Shown here: in pieces, positions 55,417 through 64,000 of the stretch | How positions within the stretch are numbered: position 1 is the first letter of the stretch | How the letters are laid out: each line of letters opens with the position of its first letter | DNA from: Methylobacterium pseudosasicola | GTDB taxonomy: Bacteria > Pseudomonadota > Alphaproteobacteria > Rhizobiales > Beijerinckiaceae | Length of the DNA: 64,000 bases | Assembly: GCF_900114535.1 (NCBI RefSeq) | Contig: NZ_FOTK01000015.1 | Location: 62,001-126,000 of the forward strand | Direction: 5' to 3' | The notes under the pieces: model-generated | Seen by the model: only the letters and a program-made list of their open reading frames with translations | Told to the model about the DNA's origin: nothing | Databases searched by the model: none | Translations under genes and position numbers: made by a program

Positions 55417-58371
55417 TCACTCCACCTCGGCATACCCCGGCATCAGCGCCCGCAGCTCCCGGGCTAGCTCGCTCAAGCCCGTCGTGCCCTTGGCGAGCAC
55501 CCGGTCGGCTTGGCCGGCGAGGCGGCGGCGGTCCTCGGCGGTGATGTCCTTGGCGGTGAGCACCACTACGGGGATGTCCCGCCAGTCCGGCCGGGCGCGC
55601 AGGGCGCGCAGGAAGCCGAACCCGTCCATCTCCGGCATCATCAGGTCGAGCAGGACCAGGCAGGGCCGCTCCGCCTCCAGGGTTTCCAGAGCGCGCAGGC
55701 CGTTCTCGGCCTCGACCACCGGAAAACCCTCGCGGCCGAGATAGGCGCAGAGATGGGCGCGCACATCCGCCTCGTCCTCGACCACCAGAATCGGGCCGTC
55801 CGTGGTGGCCGGTCGGAACCGGTCGATGACGTGGCGCAGGCTGCCCCAGTCGATCGGCTTCTGGAGGTAGTCGGTGGCGCCGAGGGAGAAGGCGAGGTTC
55901 TGCTCGTCCAGCACCGTCACCATCACGATCGGCGTCGTGCCGACCTCGGCATCCGCCCGCAGGGCGCGCAGCACCGCCCAGCCGTCCATCTGCGGCATGG
56001 TCACGTCGAGGAGGACTGCCCGGGGGCGCAGGGACTTGGCCAGCTCCAGTCCGCGACGCCCGTCCTCGGCCACTGCCACCGAAAACCCCTCGCGCTCCAG
56101 GAAGCGGGCGAGGAGATCCCGGGTCGCGGCGTCGTCGTCGACCACCAGTATCGTCCTGCGATCGCCCGGAGTGTCGCCCGGCGACTGCGCGTGCTCGGCC
56201 TCCGGGCCCTGGAACTGCACCGGCAGCGTCAGGGTGAAGGTGGTGCCCTGCCCTTCCCGGCTCTCGACGGCGATCGCGCCGCCGAGCATCTCCGAGAAGG
56301 CCCGGGTGATCGACAGGCCGAGCCCGGTGCCGCCGAAGCGCCGCGTCGTGGAGGCGTCGGCCTGGGTGAAGCGCTCGAACAGCCGCCCGACCTGCTCGGC
56401 GCTCATGCCGATGCCAGTATCCGCCACCGTGAAGCGCAGAGCCTCGGCGGTACGCGTGACGCCCAGGGTGATCCGGCCGTTCTCGGTGAACTTCGCCGCG
56501 TTGCTCAGGAGGTTGATCAGGCACTGGCGCAGCTTGGTCACGTCGGTATGGGCCCGGCCGACATCCTCGGCGAGCTCCAGGGCGAGGGCGTTGCCCTTCT
56601 TGCCGATCAGGCCCTCGACGGTGGCGGCGACGTCGCGGACCACCTCGGCCACGTCGAAATCCTCCGCGTAGATCTCGACCCGGTCGGCCTCGATCTTCGA
56701 AATATCGAGCACATCGTTGATCAGGCCGAGGAGATGACGCGCATTGGCCTCGATCTTCTTCATGTCGGCGATCAGGGCCGCTTCGCCGAGATCCTCCAGC
56801 TCCTCCTGGACCATCTCGGAATAGCCGATCACCGCCGAGAGCGGCGTGCGCAGCTCGTGGCTCATATTGGCCAGGAACTGGCTCTTGGCCTCGTTGGCTG
56901 CTTCCGCCGCCACCCGGGCCGCCTCGATGGCAGCCTCCGCCTCCTTGCGCTCGGTGATGTCGGTGTGGGTACCGACCCATTCGCGCAAGGTGCCGTCCGC
57001 CTCGAGGATCGGTACCGCGCGCACGCTCATGTGGCGGTAGGCGCCGGAGCGGGCGCGCAGCCGGTGCTCGGTGGCGTAGGGGGTGAGCGTCGAGACCGCC
57101 CGGGACCAGTCGGTCTGGGTGTGGGCGCGGTCGTCCGGATGGATGGCGTCGAGGAAGCCGAGGCCGGCATAGGTGGCCTCGTCCTGGCCGGTGAAGCGGC
57201 TCCAGGCGGTCTGGCGCCGGTGCAGGCTTCCCTCCGGATTGGCGGTCCAGACGATCGCCGCGCTGGCCTCGATCAGCGAGCGGAAGCGCTCCTCGCTGCG
57301 CCGGGTGCGGACCTCCGCCAAGTGGCGGATCGTGTCGTCGACCACCACGAGGCCGACGCCCTCGACGTCCTGGCCGCTGTCCCGCCCGCTCCCCTCACCC
57401 CGCAGGGGGTAGAAGCTCATGGAGAACTGCCGCACGCCCCCGGGGGCGGAGGGCGTCGGAACCGCCACCGGCACGTTCGGCGAGACCAGACCTTCTTCGA
57501 GGGCCGCCGCGAGCTTGGGCGCAAGCGCCTCGCGCAGGGTCGGCAACATCGCCCAGATCGGCGCGCCGAGATCGGCCCCGAAGCCGCGCTCGCTCATGGT
57601 GGCGAGCGCCCGGTTCATGTGCCGGATCTTGAGATCCCGATCGAGGAAGCCCAGGCCCACCGGCGCGTTGGCGAGCACGCCGTCGAGCAGGCGCGACATG
57701 CGCAGGGATTCCTGGCGCCGCACCAGGGCGAGCCGGGCGAGCAGCACGATCGCCCCGAGCGCCGCCGCCCCGGACAGCAGGAACAGGATCAGCCCGCGCC
57801 AGCGCTCCCGGCTCTGCAGGTCGGCGAGGTGCTGGGCCGTCATCCCCTGGCGGGCGGTGGCCTCCATGCGGATCGCGTCCATAAGACGCTTGCCCTCGCC
57901 GGTGCGGACGAGGTCGGTGGCGGCGTCGAAGCCCTGGTCGCGTCGTGCGGCGACCACCCGGGTGGCGAAATCGCGCTTCTGCGCCACCAGCCCGGCGAGC
58001 GACGGGCCGCCGGCGCGCACCGGCTGCTGCGCGATGCCGCCGAGGCCGGCGAGCTCGGTCTCGATCTTGCCCAGCGCGAGGGTGTAGGGCCTGAGGTAAT
58101 CCTCCTCGCCGACCAAGACGTAGCCGCGCTCGCCGGTCTCGAGATCCTTGACCTCGGAGAGCAGGCGCTCGACCCCGGCGATGGTGGCGTTGGCGTGTGC
58201 AGTGGCGACCCGGTCGGCCTCTCCGGCGACGTAGTTCGCCGTGCCGGCCGCGAGCGCCACGATGAGCAGGATGAAGGCGGCCGGCGAGCCGAGGAGCGGT
58301 CCTAGCGGACCGGCCCCGCGCCAGTTCGGGCGCCGCAGACGGAAGATCGAGCCGACTCCCGGGCGGTTCAC
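55417..58371 (-). CDS. Hybrid sensor histidine kinase with CHASE3, PAS domains and two receivers
   Basis: A 984-residue hybrid kinase. TM1 is near residue 34 (AAFILLIVALAAGTANYV), followed by a CHASE3-like sensor (DLETGERGYVLVGEEDYLRP) and a second span near 200 (LILFLLSGAAALGAIVLL). Then come two PAS domains (second from SEERFRSLIEASAAIVWT), HisKA with phospho-acceptor His505 in NMSHELRTPLSAVIGYS and HATPase (GTGLGLSITRAFSEML). Two receivers follow (Asp in AVLLDVTMPQMDGWAV and in LVLLDLMMPEMDGFGF). The GTG start at 58371 overlaps the stop of zapE by 4 bases. Stimulus and output unknown. Confidence 0.93.
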   Translation of the reverse strand: MNRPGVGSIFRLRRPNWRGAGPLGPLLGSPAAFILLIVALAAGTANYVAGEADRVATAHANATIAGVERLLSEVKDLETGERGYVLVGEEDYLRPYTLALGKIETELAGLGGIAQQPVRAGGPSLAGLVAQKRDFATRVVAARRDQGFDAATDLVRTGEGKRLMDAIRMEATARQGMTAQHLADLQSRERWRGLILFLLSGAAALGAIVLLARLALVRRQESLRMSRLLDGVLANAPVGLGFLDRDLKIRHMNRALATMSERGFGADLGAPIWAMLPTLREALAPKLAAALEEGLVSPNVPVAVPTPSAPGGVRQFSMSFYPLRGEGSGRDSGQDVEGVGLVVVDDTIRHLAEVRTRRSEERFRSLIEASAAIVWTANPEGSLHRRQTAWSRFTGQDEATYAGLGFLDAIHPDDRAHTQTDWSRAVSTLTPYATEHRLRARSGAYRHMSVRAVPILEADGTLREWVGTHTDITERKEAEAAIEAARVAAEAANEAKSQFLANMSHELRTPLSAVIGYSEMVQEELEDLGEAALIADMKKIEANARHLLGLINDVLDISKIEADRVEIYAEDFDVAEVVRDVAATVEGLIGKKGNALALELAEDVGRAHTDVTKLRQCLINLLSNAAKFTENGRITLGVTRTAEALRFTVADTGIGMSAEQVGRLFERFTQADASTTRRFGGTGLGLSITRAFSEMLGGAIAVESREGQGTTFTLTLPVQFQGPEAEHAQSPGDTPGDRRTILVVDDDAATRDLLARFLEREGFSVAVAEDGRRGLELAKSLRPRAVLLDVTMPQMDGWAVLRALRADAEVGTTPIVMVTVLDEQNLAFSLGATDYLQKPIDWGSLRHVIDRFRPATTDGPILVVEDEADVRAHLCAYLGREGFPVVEAENGLRALETLEAERPCLVLLDLMMPEMDGFGFLRALRARPDWRDIPVVVLTAKDITAEDRRRLAGQADRVLAKGTTGLSELARELRALMPGYAEVE

Positions 58372-59600
58372 GTCTCCACCAGCCCGGTGCTGGCACCCGA
58401 GGCTTCGGAATCGACCCGTCCATGCGGCAGGGCGAGATATTCGCGCGAGCGCATCTCGATCAGGCGGGAGACCGTCCGATCGAACTCGAACGCCTCCCGG
58501 CCGGTCTCGGCCACGTAGAGGTCTTGCGCCTCGGCGGCGGCCGAGGCCACCAGCTTCACGTGCCGGTCGTAGAGCGTGTCCACCAGGGTGATGAAGCGCT
58601 TGGCCTCGTTGCGCTCGGCCTCCTGCATCACCGGGATCCCGTCGAGGATCACCGTGTGGAAGGCCTGCGCCAGGGCCATGTAGTCCGAGGCGCCGAGCGG
58701 CTTGCGGCAGAGGTCGTCGAAGCCGAAGCGCGCGACGCCGTTCGCCTCCTCCGGGATCGCCACGTCCCGGCCATGGACCTGGATCGTGGCCGGGCGGCCC
58801 TTGGCCTTGCCGGTCAGCCCCTTGAACGCGGCGTCAAGGGCCGCCCGGGCGGCCGCGTCCGCCGGGACGTGGTAGACGGCCGCGCCGCCGAGCTTCTCCA
58901 GGCGGAAATCCGTGCGCGAATCGAGCCGCACCACCTCGACCTGCTCCTTCAGCGTCGCGATGAACGGCAGGAACAAAGCCCGGTTCAGCCCACCCTCGTA
59001 GAGCCGGTCGGGCTCGACGTTGGAGGTCGCCACCACGGTGACGCCGCGCCGGAACAAGTGGCCGAACAGCCGCCCGAGGATCATCGCGTCGGCGATGTCG
59101 GTCACCGTGAACTCGTCGAAGCACAGCAGGGTCGCCTCGTCGGCGAGCTGGTCCGCCACTGGGCCGATCGGGTCGTCGCCCTTCACGGTCCCGGCTTTCA
59201 GCGCCTGCCGGTAGGCGTGGATCCGCTCGTGTGCGTCCGCCAGGAAGCCGTGGAAATGCACCCGCCGCTTCGGCGCGGGCGCGGCGTCGTGGAACAGGTC
59301 CATCAGCATGGTCTTGCCGCGCCCCACCGAGCCCCAGATGTAGAGCCCCTTGGGCGACTCGGGCTCGTCCTTGCGCCGGAACAGCCAGCCGAGCGCGCTG
59401 GTCTTGCTGGCGCGCTTGCGGCGTCCGAGATCCTGCAGCAGCCGGTCGAGGGCGCGCACGAACTGCGCCTGGGCGGGATCGCGCTCGATGGCGCCGGTGG
59501 CGACCAGGGCCTCGTAGCGCTCATGGACCGGGCCGGGCGACACGGCGCTGGCTCGCGCCTCCGCCGACGGCGCGTGTTGCTTCCCGGATTGCTCGCTCAC
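58368..59600 (-). CDS. zapE: Cell division-associated AAA-type ATPase ZapE (AFG1-like)
   Basis: A 410-residue AFG1/ZapE ATPase. Walker A GSVGRGKTMLMDLF near residues 90-103, Walker B ATLLCFDEFTVTDIADAM, and family motifs FHGFLADAHERIHAYR and VVATSNVEPDRLYEGGLNR. In E. coli ZapE acts on FtsZ at late division; AFG1 relatives act in mitochondrial quality control. GTG at 59600 with AGGGGA about 8 nt upstream is preferred; a longer frame from 59696 is open. The downstream sensor kinase overlaps by 4 bases (GTGA). Confidence 0.94.
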   Translation of the reverse strand: MSEQSGKQHAPSAEARASAVSPGPVHERYEALVATGAIERDPAQAQFVRALDRLLQDLGRRKRASKTSALGWLFRRKDEPESPKGLYIWGSVGRGKTMLMDLFHDAAPAPKRRVHFHGFLADAHERIHAYRQALKAGTVKGDDPIGPVADQLADEATLLCFDEFTVTDIADAMILGRLFGHLFRRGVTVVATSNVEPDRLYEGGLNRALFLPFIATLKEQVEVVRLDSRTDFRLEKLGGAAVYHVPADAAARAALDAAFKGLTGKAKGRPATIQVHGRDVAIPEEANGVARFGFDDLCRKPLGASDYMALAQAFHTVILDGIPVMQEAERNEAKRFITLVDTLYDRHVKLVASAAAEAQDLYVAETGREAFEFDRTVSRLIEMRSREYLALPHGRVDSEASGASTGLVET

Positions 59601-59897
59601 GCCGCCGGTCCCCTGCAGCTCCGCATGGCGCCTGACCGGCACCCCCCGCGCTCGATCGATCGTTCCCGACCTGAGCCGCATCCCTGTGCCGCGCAAGCTT
59701 GACCCGAATCAAGCCCAGCCCGGAACACGGTCCGGCGAACCGTTCCATCCGGTTGGCGCATGGCAGCGTGTCCACGCATGGGCTCAGTCATTTTGCTGCA
59801 TTGCACAACGGCAAGGGGGATGCGAGATCAGCCCCGTCTTTCGGGAGGAACGTCCGGATCACCTTGCGCGACAACGCGCACAGACCGGAGACCCATC

Positions 59898-60491
59898 ATG
59901 GCCGTTCGACACCTCGCCGTGTCGGCCCACACGGTCCGGCGCTTATGGCCGGCCGACCGCAATGCGGTGCTCGATTACTTCCTGCGTCTCGATCCCGAGT
60001 CACGCGCGAGCCGCTTCATGGGCAATGTCAGCGAAGCTGGCGTGCGGGCCTATGCCGCGCAGGCGCTCACCGCTCAGGGTGTGATGTACGGCGCCTTCGT
60101 GGACGGCGAACTGCGCGGTTTGGCCGAATTGCGGCCCATGGGGCCGGGTGCCTCGCCCTACGGCCTCGGTCCGAGTGCCGAGGCAGCCTTCGCGGTCGAG
60201 CGCGCCTTCCGCCGGAAGGGCATCGGTGCCGACCTGTTCGCCCGGATCGCCCGCGCGGCGCGCCATCGCGGCGTGGTCGACCTGCATGTGCGTTGCCTGT
60301 CGGGCAACGGGCCGATGCTGCGTCTGGCGGCCAAGCACGGCGCCGCCCTGCAACGGGCCGGCACCGAAACCGAGGGCGCGCTCCACCTCGCTCGGCCGAC
60401 GCCGTTCTCGCTCTGGTACGAGAGCATCGCGGAGGCGTTCGACTTCACCCTGGCCGTGAGCTTCCCGAATCGCGAGCGCGCCACCGCCTGA
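59898..60491 (+). CDS. GNAT-family acetyltransferase
   Basis: A 197-residue GNAT fold: VRRLWPADRNAVLDYFLRLD at the start, YGAFVDGELRGLAELRPMG in the beta strands, and the acetyl-CoA loop and helix VERAFRRKGIGADLFARIAR (the RRxGIG variant of motif A). The acceptor substrate is unknown. The ATG at 59898 follows GGAG by 9 nt; an upstream frame from 59760 lacks conservation. It is convergent with comF. Confidence 0.9.
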   Translation: MAVRHLAVSAHTVRRLWPADRNAVLDYFLRLDPESRASRFMGNVSEAGVRAYAAQALTAQGVMYGAFVDGELRGLAELRPMGPGASPYGLGPSAEAAFAVERAFRRKGIGADLFARIARAARHRGVVDLHVRCLSGNGPMLRLAAKHGAALQRAGTETEGALHLARPTPFSLWYESIAEAFDFTLAVSFPNRERATA

Positions 60492-60497
60492 TCGGCA

Positions 60498-61259
60498 TCA
60501 CCCGGCGGTGTCGCCGACCAGCGCGAAGGTCAGCAGATCCACCGACGCCGCCCCGCCGCGCAGGAGCGCCCGGGCAGCCGCATTGCCGGTGGCGCCGGTG
60601 GTCATGACGTCGTCGATCAACAGGACCCGCCTTCCGCGGATGCGGTGCGCCTGCGCTTCGGCCACCCGGAACGCGCCGCTCAGGTTCTCGGCCCGGGCCG
60701 CCCGGCTCAGACCGACCTGCGAGCGGGTCGCCCGGACGCGGACCAGGGCGGATGGCTCGAATGGAAGCCCCGCGCCCCCGGCGATCACCCGGCCCAGCAG
60801 GGCCGCCTGATTGAAGCGGCGGCGCCAGAGCCGCCAGCGGTGCAGCGGCACGGGCACGACGCACTCCGCGTCGGCGATCAACACCCGGCCGCTCGCCGCC
60901 ATCATTCGCCCCATCGCGCCGGCCAGGTCGAGACGGTCCTCGTACTTTAACCGGTGGACGAGGCGGCGGGCGACCTCATCGTAGAGGGCAACCGCCCGGG
61001 CACGGGCGAAGACCGGCGGCTCGGCGATGGCGCGCGGCGAGAGCAGCGGCCCGACCCCGAGATCCACCGCGAACGGTGTGCCGAAGCGCTGGCACAGGGG
61101 TTCTTCGATCAGGCGCAGGCCGGACCAGCAGGCCGGGCACAGGGCGCCGGGATCGGCGGTAGCGCCGCCGCAGCCGGAGCAAGTCGGCGGGTAGATCAAC
61201 GACAAGGCCCCGCGCGGCAAGCCGCGCAGGGCCGAAGCGACGGCCTCGAACGCCGTCAT
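60498..61259 (-). CDS. comF: ComF-family phosphoribosyltransferase-like protein
   Basis: A 253-residue ComF/GntX-type protein: an N-terminal zinc ribbon (PPTCSGCGG and LCPACW, Cys4) and a C-terminal PRTase fold with the PRPP-loop motif RRVLLIDDVMTTGATGN and the segment PVPLHRWRLWRRRFNQAALL. Linked to DNA uptake in competent Gram-positives and to carbon/phosphonate use in others; the role here is unknown. Length is standard. It is convergent with the GNAT gene, six bases between stops. Confidence 0.93.
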   Translation of the reverse strand: MTAFEAVASALRGLPRGALSLIYPPTCSGCGGATADPGALCPACWSGLRLIEEPLCQRFGTPFAVDLGVGPLLSPRAIAEPPVFARARAVALYDEVARRLVHRLKYEDRLDLAGAMGRMMAASGRVLIADAECVVPVPLHRWRLWRRRFNQAALLGRVIAGGAGLPFEPSALVRVRATRSQVGLSRAARAENLSGAFRVAEAQAHRIRGRRVLLIDDVMTTGATGNAAARALLRGGAASVDLLTFALVGDTAG

Positions 61260-61277
61260 GCGGTCACAGAACCGATC

Positions 61278-61523
61278 TTAGCGAGCCGAGACCGGGCGTG
61301 CGCCCTGCTGGTCGAAGCCCTGATCCCGCTGGCGGGCCTGGGAATTCGCCCGGTGGCGGCCGATGGCGCACCCAGCGGCGGCGCCGACCAGGCCGTGATG
61401 CCCGGCATAATGGCCAGCGATGCCGCCGACGATCGCGCCCTTGATGCAGCCCTTGGCCTCAGCGCCGCTCGCGGCGGTGAGAGCGGCGAGGGCCATTGCG
61501 GCTCCGATGAGCGTGCGCTTCAT
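61278..61523 (-). CDS. Exported glycine-zipper protein
   Basis: An 81-residue protein with a signal peptide (MKRTLIGAAMALAALTAASG then AEAKG) and a short glycine-zipper segment (AIVGGIAGHYAGHHGLVGAA) ending in a basic, Gln-rich tail. Glycine-zipper proteins of this size occur in envelopes and may pack into membranes; function is unknown. Two Cys (GCIKG, GCAIG) could form a disulfide. ATG at 61523. It lies just upstream of comF on the same strand. Confidence 0.78.
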   Translation of the reverse strand: MKRTLIGAAMALAALTAASGAEAKGCIKGAIVGGIAGHYAGHHGLVGAAAGCAIGRHRANSQARQRDQGFDQQGARPVSAR

Positions 61524-61693
61524 GACCTGAACTCCATGATCAATCTCGGCCTTGCGGCCAGTCGCAGCAGGAACGGCGCCGGTGTCGACTCGTTCCATGA
61601 GGTTAGCGCACCTCACGGGGCTGTGTGCAGCCGCGATCTTGGTCTTGAAAAGCAGGCTGGCGGGACGCCGCCGCAAGCGCCATGTGCAGGCCC

Positions 61694-62584
61694 ATGAACG
61701 CCCCGGCCGCCCTGTTCGACACCGCCCTCGCCCGCCATCGCCTCGCCCGGGCCCAACGGATCGGTTACGCCGGCTTTCTGCTCGACCGGGTCGTCGAAGA
61801 CCTGGATGATCGCCTTGGCGCGGTCCTGCGCGATTTCGCGACGGTCCTCGACCTCGCCACCCCCGGTGCGGGGGCGGGCGCGGCGCTTGCGACTCGGTAT
61901 CCGGAGGCCCTGCATCTGCGCCTGGCGGCCCTGCCCGGATCCGGCGGCAACCAGATCGTCGGGGACCCGGAATTCCTGCCCCTGGCGGCTGGTAGCCTCG
62001 ACCTCGCCGTCTCCCTGCTGACGCTCCACGCCGTCAACGATCTGCCCGGGACGCTGATCCAGCTGCGCCGGGCGCTGCGGCCGGACGGCCTGTTCCTCGG
62101 CTGCCTGCTCGGCGGCGCCACGCTCACCGAGCTGCGCCAGAGCTTCGCCCAGGCCGAGAGCGAGATCGAGGGCGGGATCAGTCCCCGGGTGGCGCCGTTC
62201 GCGGCGGTGCGCGAGGCCGGGGCGCTGCTGCAGCGGGCGGGGTTCGCGTTGCCGGTGGCCGATACCGATACCCTGACGGTGCGCTACGCCGATCCGTTCG
62301 GGCTGATGCGCGACCTGCGCGCCATGGGCATGACCAACGTGCTCACCGAGCGCCGCCGCACGCCCTTGCGCCGGGCGACGCTGGTGCGGACCGCCGAAGT
62401 CTATGCCGAGCGCTTTTCGGACCCCGACGGGCGCGTGCGGGCGACCTTCGAGGTGCTGTGGCTCTCGGGCTGGGTGCCGCATGAGAGCCAGCAGAAGCCG
62501 CTGCGCCCCGGAACCGCGAAGTCGCGCCTCGCCGACGCCCTCGGCACCATCGAATTGAAGCCCGAACCAGGGAGAACACCATGA
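61694..62584 (+). CDS. SAM-dependent methyltransferase, NDUFAF5/BioC-like
   Basis: A 296-residue methyltransferase-fold protein resembling the NDUFAF5 group: FDTALARHRLARAQ at the start, a degenerate SAM motif VLDLATPGAGAGAALA, then LLTLHAVNDLPGTLIQLRRA and GLFLGCLLGGATLTELRQ. Human NDUFAF5 hydroxylates NDUFS7 in complex I assembly, and alphaproteobacterial relatives may share that role; BioC-like methyltransferase annotation is the alternative. The ATG at 61694 is preferred over 61682. Its stop overlaps the DUF427 gene by 4 bases. Confidence 0.88.
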   Translation: MNAPAALFDTALARHRLARAQRIGYAGFLLDRVVEDLDDRLGAVLRDFATVLDLATPGAGAGAALATRYPEALHLRLAALPGSGGNQIVGDPEFLPLAAGSLDLAVSLLTLHAVNDLPGTLIQLRRALRPDGLFLGCLLGGATLTELRQSFAQAESEIEGGISPRVAPFAAVREAGALLQRAGFALPVADTDTLTVRYADPFGLMRDLRAMGMTNVLTERRRTPLRRATLVRTAEVYAERFSDPDGRVRATFEVLWLSGWVPHESQQKPLRPGTAKSRLADALGTIELKPEPGRTP

Positions 62585-62949
62585 AACAGCCCGGACCGGA
62601 CCATCCGATCACCCTCACACCGGAGCCGCGCCGCATCCGCGTGCTGGTCGCCGGCGTGGCGGTGGCGGACACCCGCAACGCATTGCGCCTGGAGGAGGCC
62701 CGCTACCCGGCGGTGTTCTACATCCCCCGGGCCGACATTAGCGCCGAGCATTTCGTGCCCTCGGCCAAGACCAGCCACTGCCCGTACAAGGGTGATGCCC
62801 GGTACTTCGATCTTCTTGTCGATGGCACCCGGCGCGCCGATGCGGTGTGGAGCTACGAGGCGCCGTTTCCCGCCGTGGCGGCGATCCAGGGACACGTGGC
62901 GTTCTATCCCGATCGCGTCGATGCCATCGAGGTTTCAGACGCCTCCTAG
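62581..62949 (+). CDS. DUF427 domain protein
   Basis: A 122-residue DUF427 protein: ISAEHFVPSAKTSHCPYKGD is the family signature, followed by AVWSYEAPFPAVAAIQGHVA and a terminal FYPDRVDAIEV. The fold is a small beta-barrel; function is unproven. The gene overlaps the methyltransferase by ATGA, so they are cotranscribed. Confidence 0.92.
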   Translation: MKQPGPDHPITLTPEPRRIRVLVAGVAVADTRNALRLEEARYPAVFYIPRADISAEHFVPSAKTSHCPYKGDARYFDLLVDGTRRADAVWSYEAPFPAVAAIQGHVAFYPDRVDAIEVSDAS

Positions 62950-63003
62950 GGTAGGCTCTCGCACCCGCCCTCCCTGGCCATCCCGCGCTTAAAATCGTCC
63001 ACA

Positions 63004-63097
63004 CCGTCATTGCGAGCGCAGCGAAGCAACCTAGGGATGCGCCACCTTCGGAGATCGCGCGCTGCACTGGGTTGCTTCGTTGCGCTGGCAATGACGG
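63004..63097. repeat. Intergenic palindromic repeat ending CCGTCATTGC/GCAATGACGG
   Basis: CCGTCATTGCGAGCGCAGCG and CGTTGCGCTGGCAATGACGG are near reverse complements, with an inner GAAGCAACC/GGTTGCTTC pair. It closely follows the terminal rule of the repeat at 36527-36642 (CCGTCATT and AATGACGG ends). Rhizobiales REP-like, non-coding. Confidence 0.75.
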
Positions 63098-63223
63098 GAA
63101 TGGCCGCGCCAGAACCGTCATTCAACAAACGGGCCGGCTTTTAGGCGCGTCTTCATTGCGACGTGTTCGAGAGAAAAACTTAGGATCATCATCGGGCCGC
63201 CCAAGGCCGCGGCCGAAACCATC

Positions 63224-64000
63224 TCAGTCCCGCAGCAACCCCCAAAATGCGTGCTTGCGGCCGTGGTCCCGCTTGAGCCTCTCCCGGTAGGCAGCCGGCG
63301 CCGGGTCGATCGCGCCTGCCGCCAGGCGATCGGCGAGGCCGTCGAGTTCCAGCAGGTAGCGAGCACCATGCGTGTAGGCGGCGCTGCGGCCGGCTTCGAG
63401 GATGCCGTCGAGCAGGCGGCGATACAGGATCGTTGCGGCGAGCGGGTAATCCTGGACTAGGGCCTCGGCGGCCGGCGCCAGCACGGCGTAGTTCTCACCC
63501 TGCCAGAGCTTGCGCTTCTCGGTGACCAACCCCGCGGCCCGGGACATGTCCGGCCAGCCCACTAAGAAGGCGAGTGCCCGGTGCGGATTGGCGAAGGATT
63601 CGGCGTGATCGAGCGCCTTCTGTAGCGCCTCCTCGTCCTCGAAGTCCGGGAGCTTGGCGAAATAGGCGCGCAGCATCGGGGCATCGAGCGTGCGCTCGAA
63701 CAGCGTCCAACGCAGGGCCTGAGCCTCGTCGGCCCGGCCCAGCGCGTCGAGGATGTCGATCTCCAGCGCCTGCCGTTCGCGCTCGGGCCCGCGCGGGTCG
63801 AAGCCGGCGATCAGGTCGGCGCGGGTGACGATACGCAGGCCCGGCTCCTGCTCGCGCCGAATCCAGTCCAAAGCCTCCATGGGTCGGCCGGCGGCGAGCA
63901 GGCGCTGTGCGATCGACAGCCGGTTCTCCCGGCCCGGCGCGATTTCGCGCTCCAGGGCAATGAAGGCGTCGGCATCGTTGCGCCGGTCGGCGATCACTTG
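63224..64000 (-). CDS. DUF6880-like protein, N-terminus beyond window edge
   Basis: At least 257 residues of a helical-repeat protein with TPR/SEL-like pattern: LSIAQRLLAAGRPMEALDWI, LEIDILDALGRADEAQALRW, RALAFLVGWPDMSRAAGLV, ending with HGRKHAFWGLLRD. It resembles the DUF6880 group of helical proteins often next to regulatory genes, by recollection only. The frame runs past 64000, so the start is not seen. Function unknown. Confidence 0.7.
   Translation of the reverse strand, partial: QVIADRRNDADAFIALEREIAPGRENRLSIAQRLLAAGRPMEALDWIRREQEPGLRIVTRADLIAGFDPRGPERERQALEIDILDALGRADEAQALRWTLFERTLDAPMLRAYFAKLPDFEDEEALQKALDHAESFANPHRALAFLVGWPDMSRAAGLVTEKRKLWQGENYAVLAPAAEALVQDYPLAATILYRRLLDGILEAGRSAAYTHGARYLLELDGLADRLAAGAIDPAPAAYRERLKRDHGRKHAFWGLLRD

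Noticed and set aside
55510..58305. A 931-codon frame antisense to the hybrid kinase
   Set aside because: Shadow frame: kinase domains on the other strand are unambiguous, and the antisense product is rich in Gln/His/Arg without structure.

Overview
The window reads as a piece of chromosome from a high-GC alphaproteobacterium (close to 70% G+C by eye). Gene content points to the order Hyphomicrobiales (Rhizobiales), most likely the Methylobacterium/Methylorubrum group: a six-repeat ribosomal protein S1, a DUF2336 protein, Kdp potassium uptake, several chemoreceptors, an arginase-UreD pair, and many short intergenic palindromic repeats. The genus is inferred from gene families and style; no database was searched.

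Layout. 1-0.4 kb: a VapBC/FitAB-type toxin-antitoxin pair, cut by the left edge. 0.7-9.1 kb: rpsA with a clear terminator, a transglutaminase-like protein, divergent serA, several small proteins and an NADPH-dependent FMN reductase. 9.7-19.8 kb: a high-affinity K+ uptake locus, with two microproteins (one KdpF), kdpA, a 65-residue membrane ORF, kdpB, kdpC, a CBS/CorC-type membrane protein, then kdpD and kdpE. 20-31 kb: tRNA-Asn, two tandem paralogous chemoreceptors, an AT-rich island with small ORFs and a decayed tyrosine recombinase beside tRNA-Cys, an arginase-ureD operon and a third chemoreceptor. 31-46 kb: a two-component system, acyl-CoA dehydrogenase, GH15 glycosidase, DUF2336 plus lytic transglycosylase, two flavin enzymes, an EamA transporter, a PRC-barrel protein, and a DUF2231/sorbosone-dehydrogenase-like pair. 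46-64 kb: small ORFs, an AraC regulator, tRNA-Lys, leuA, divergent leuB, ubiE, ubiB, a hybrid sensor kinase coupled to zapE, GNAT, comF, an NDUFAF5-like methyltransferase with DUF427, and a right-edge DUF6880-like fragment.

Functionally, most of it is core metabolism and sensing: serine (serA), leucine (leuA, leuB), ubiquinone (ubiE, ubiB), translation (rpsA, three tRNAs), K+ homeostasis (kdp) and chemotaxis (three receptors). Accessory signals are modest. They are the toxin-antitoxin pair, the 25.2-26.3 kb island with the recombinase relic at tRNA-Cys, a MITE-like 212-bp inverted-repeat element at 9.4-9.6 kb, and several intergenic repeat families, one with two similarly oriented copies 46 kb apart. 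I found no CRISPR array, intact transposase or recognisable phage/defence cluster. The best candidates for something undescribed are the small membrane ORF translationally linked inside the kdp operon, the translationally coupled membrane microprotein pair in the island, and the ZapE-sensor kinase coupling.
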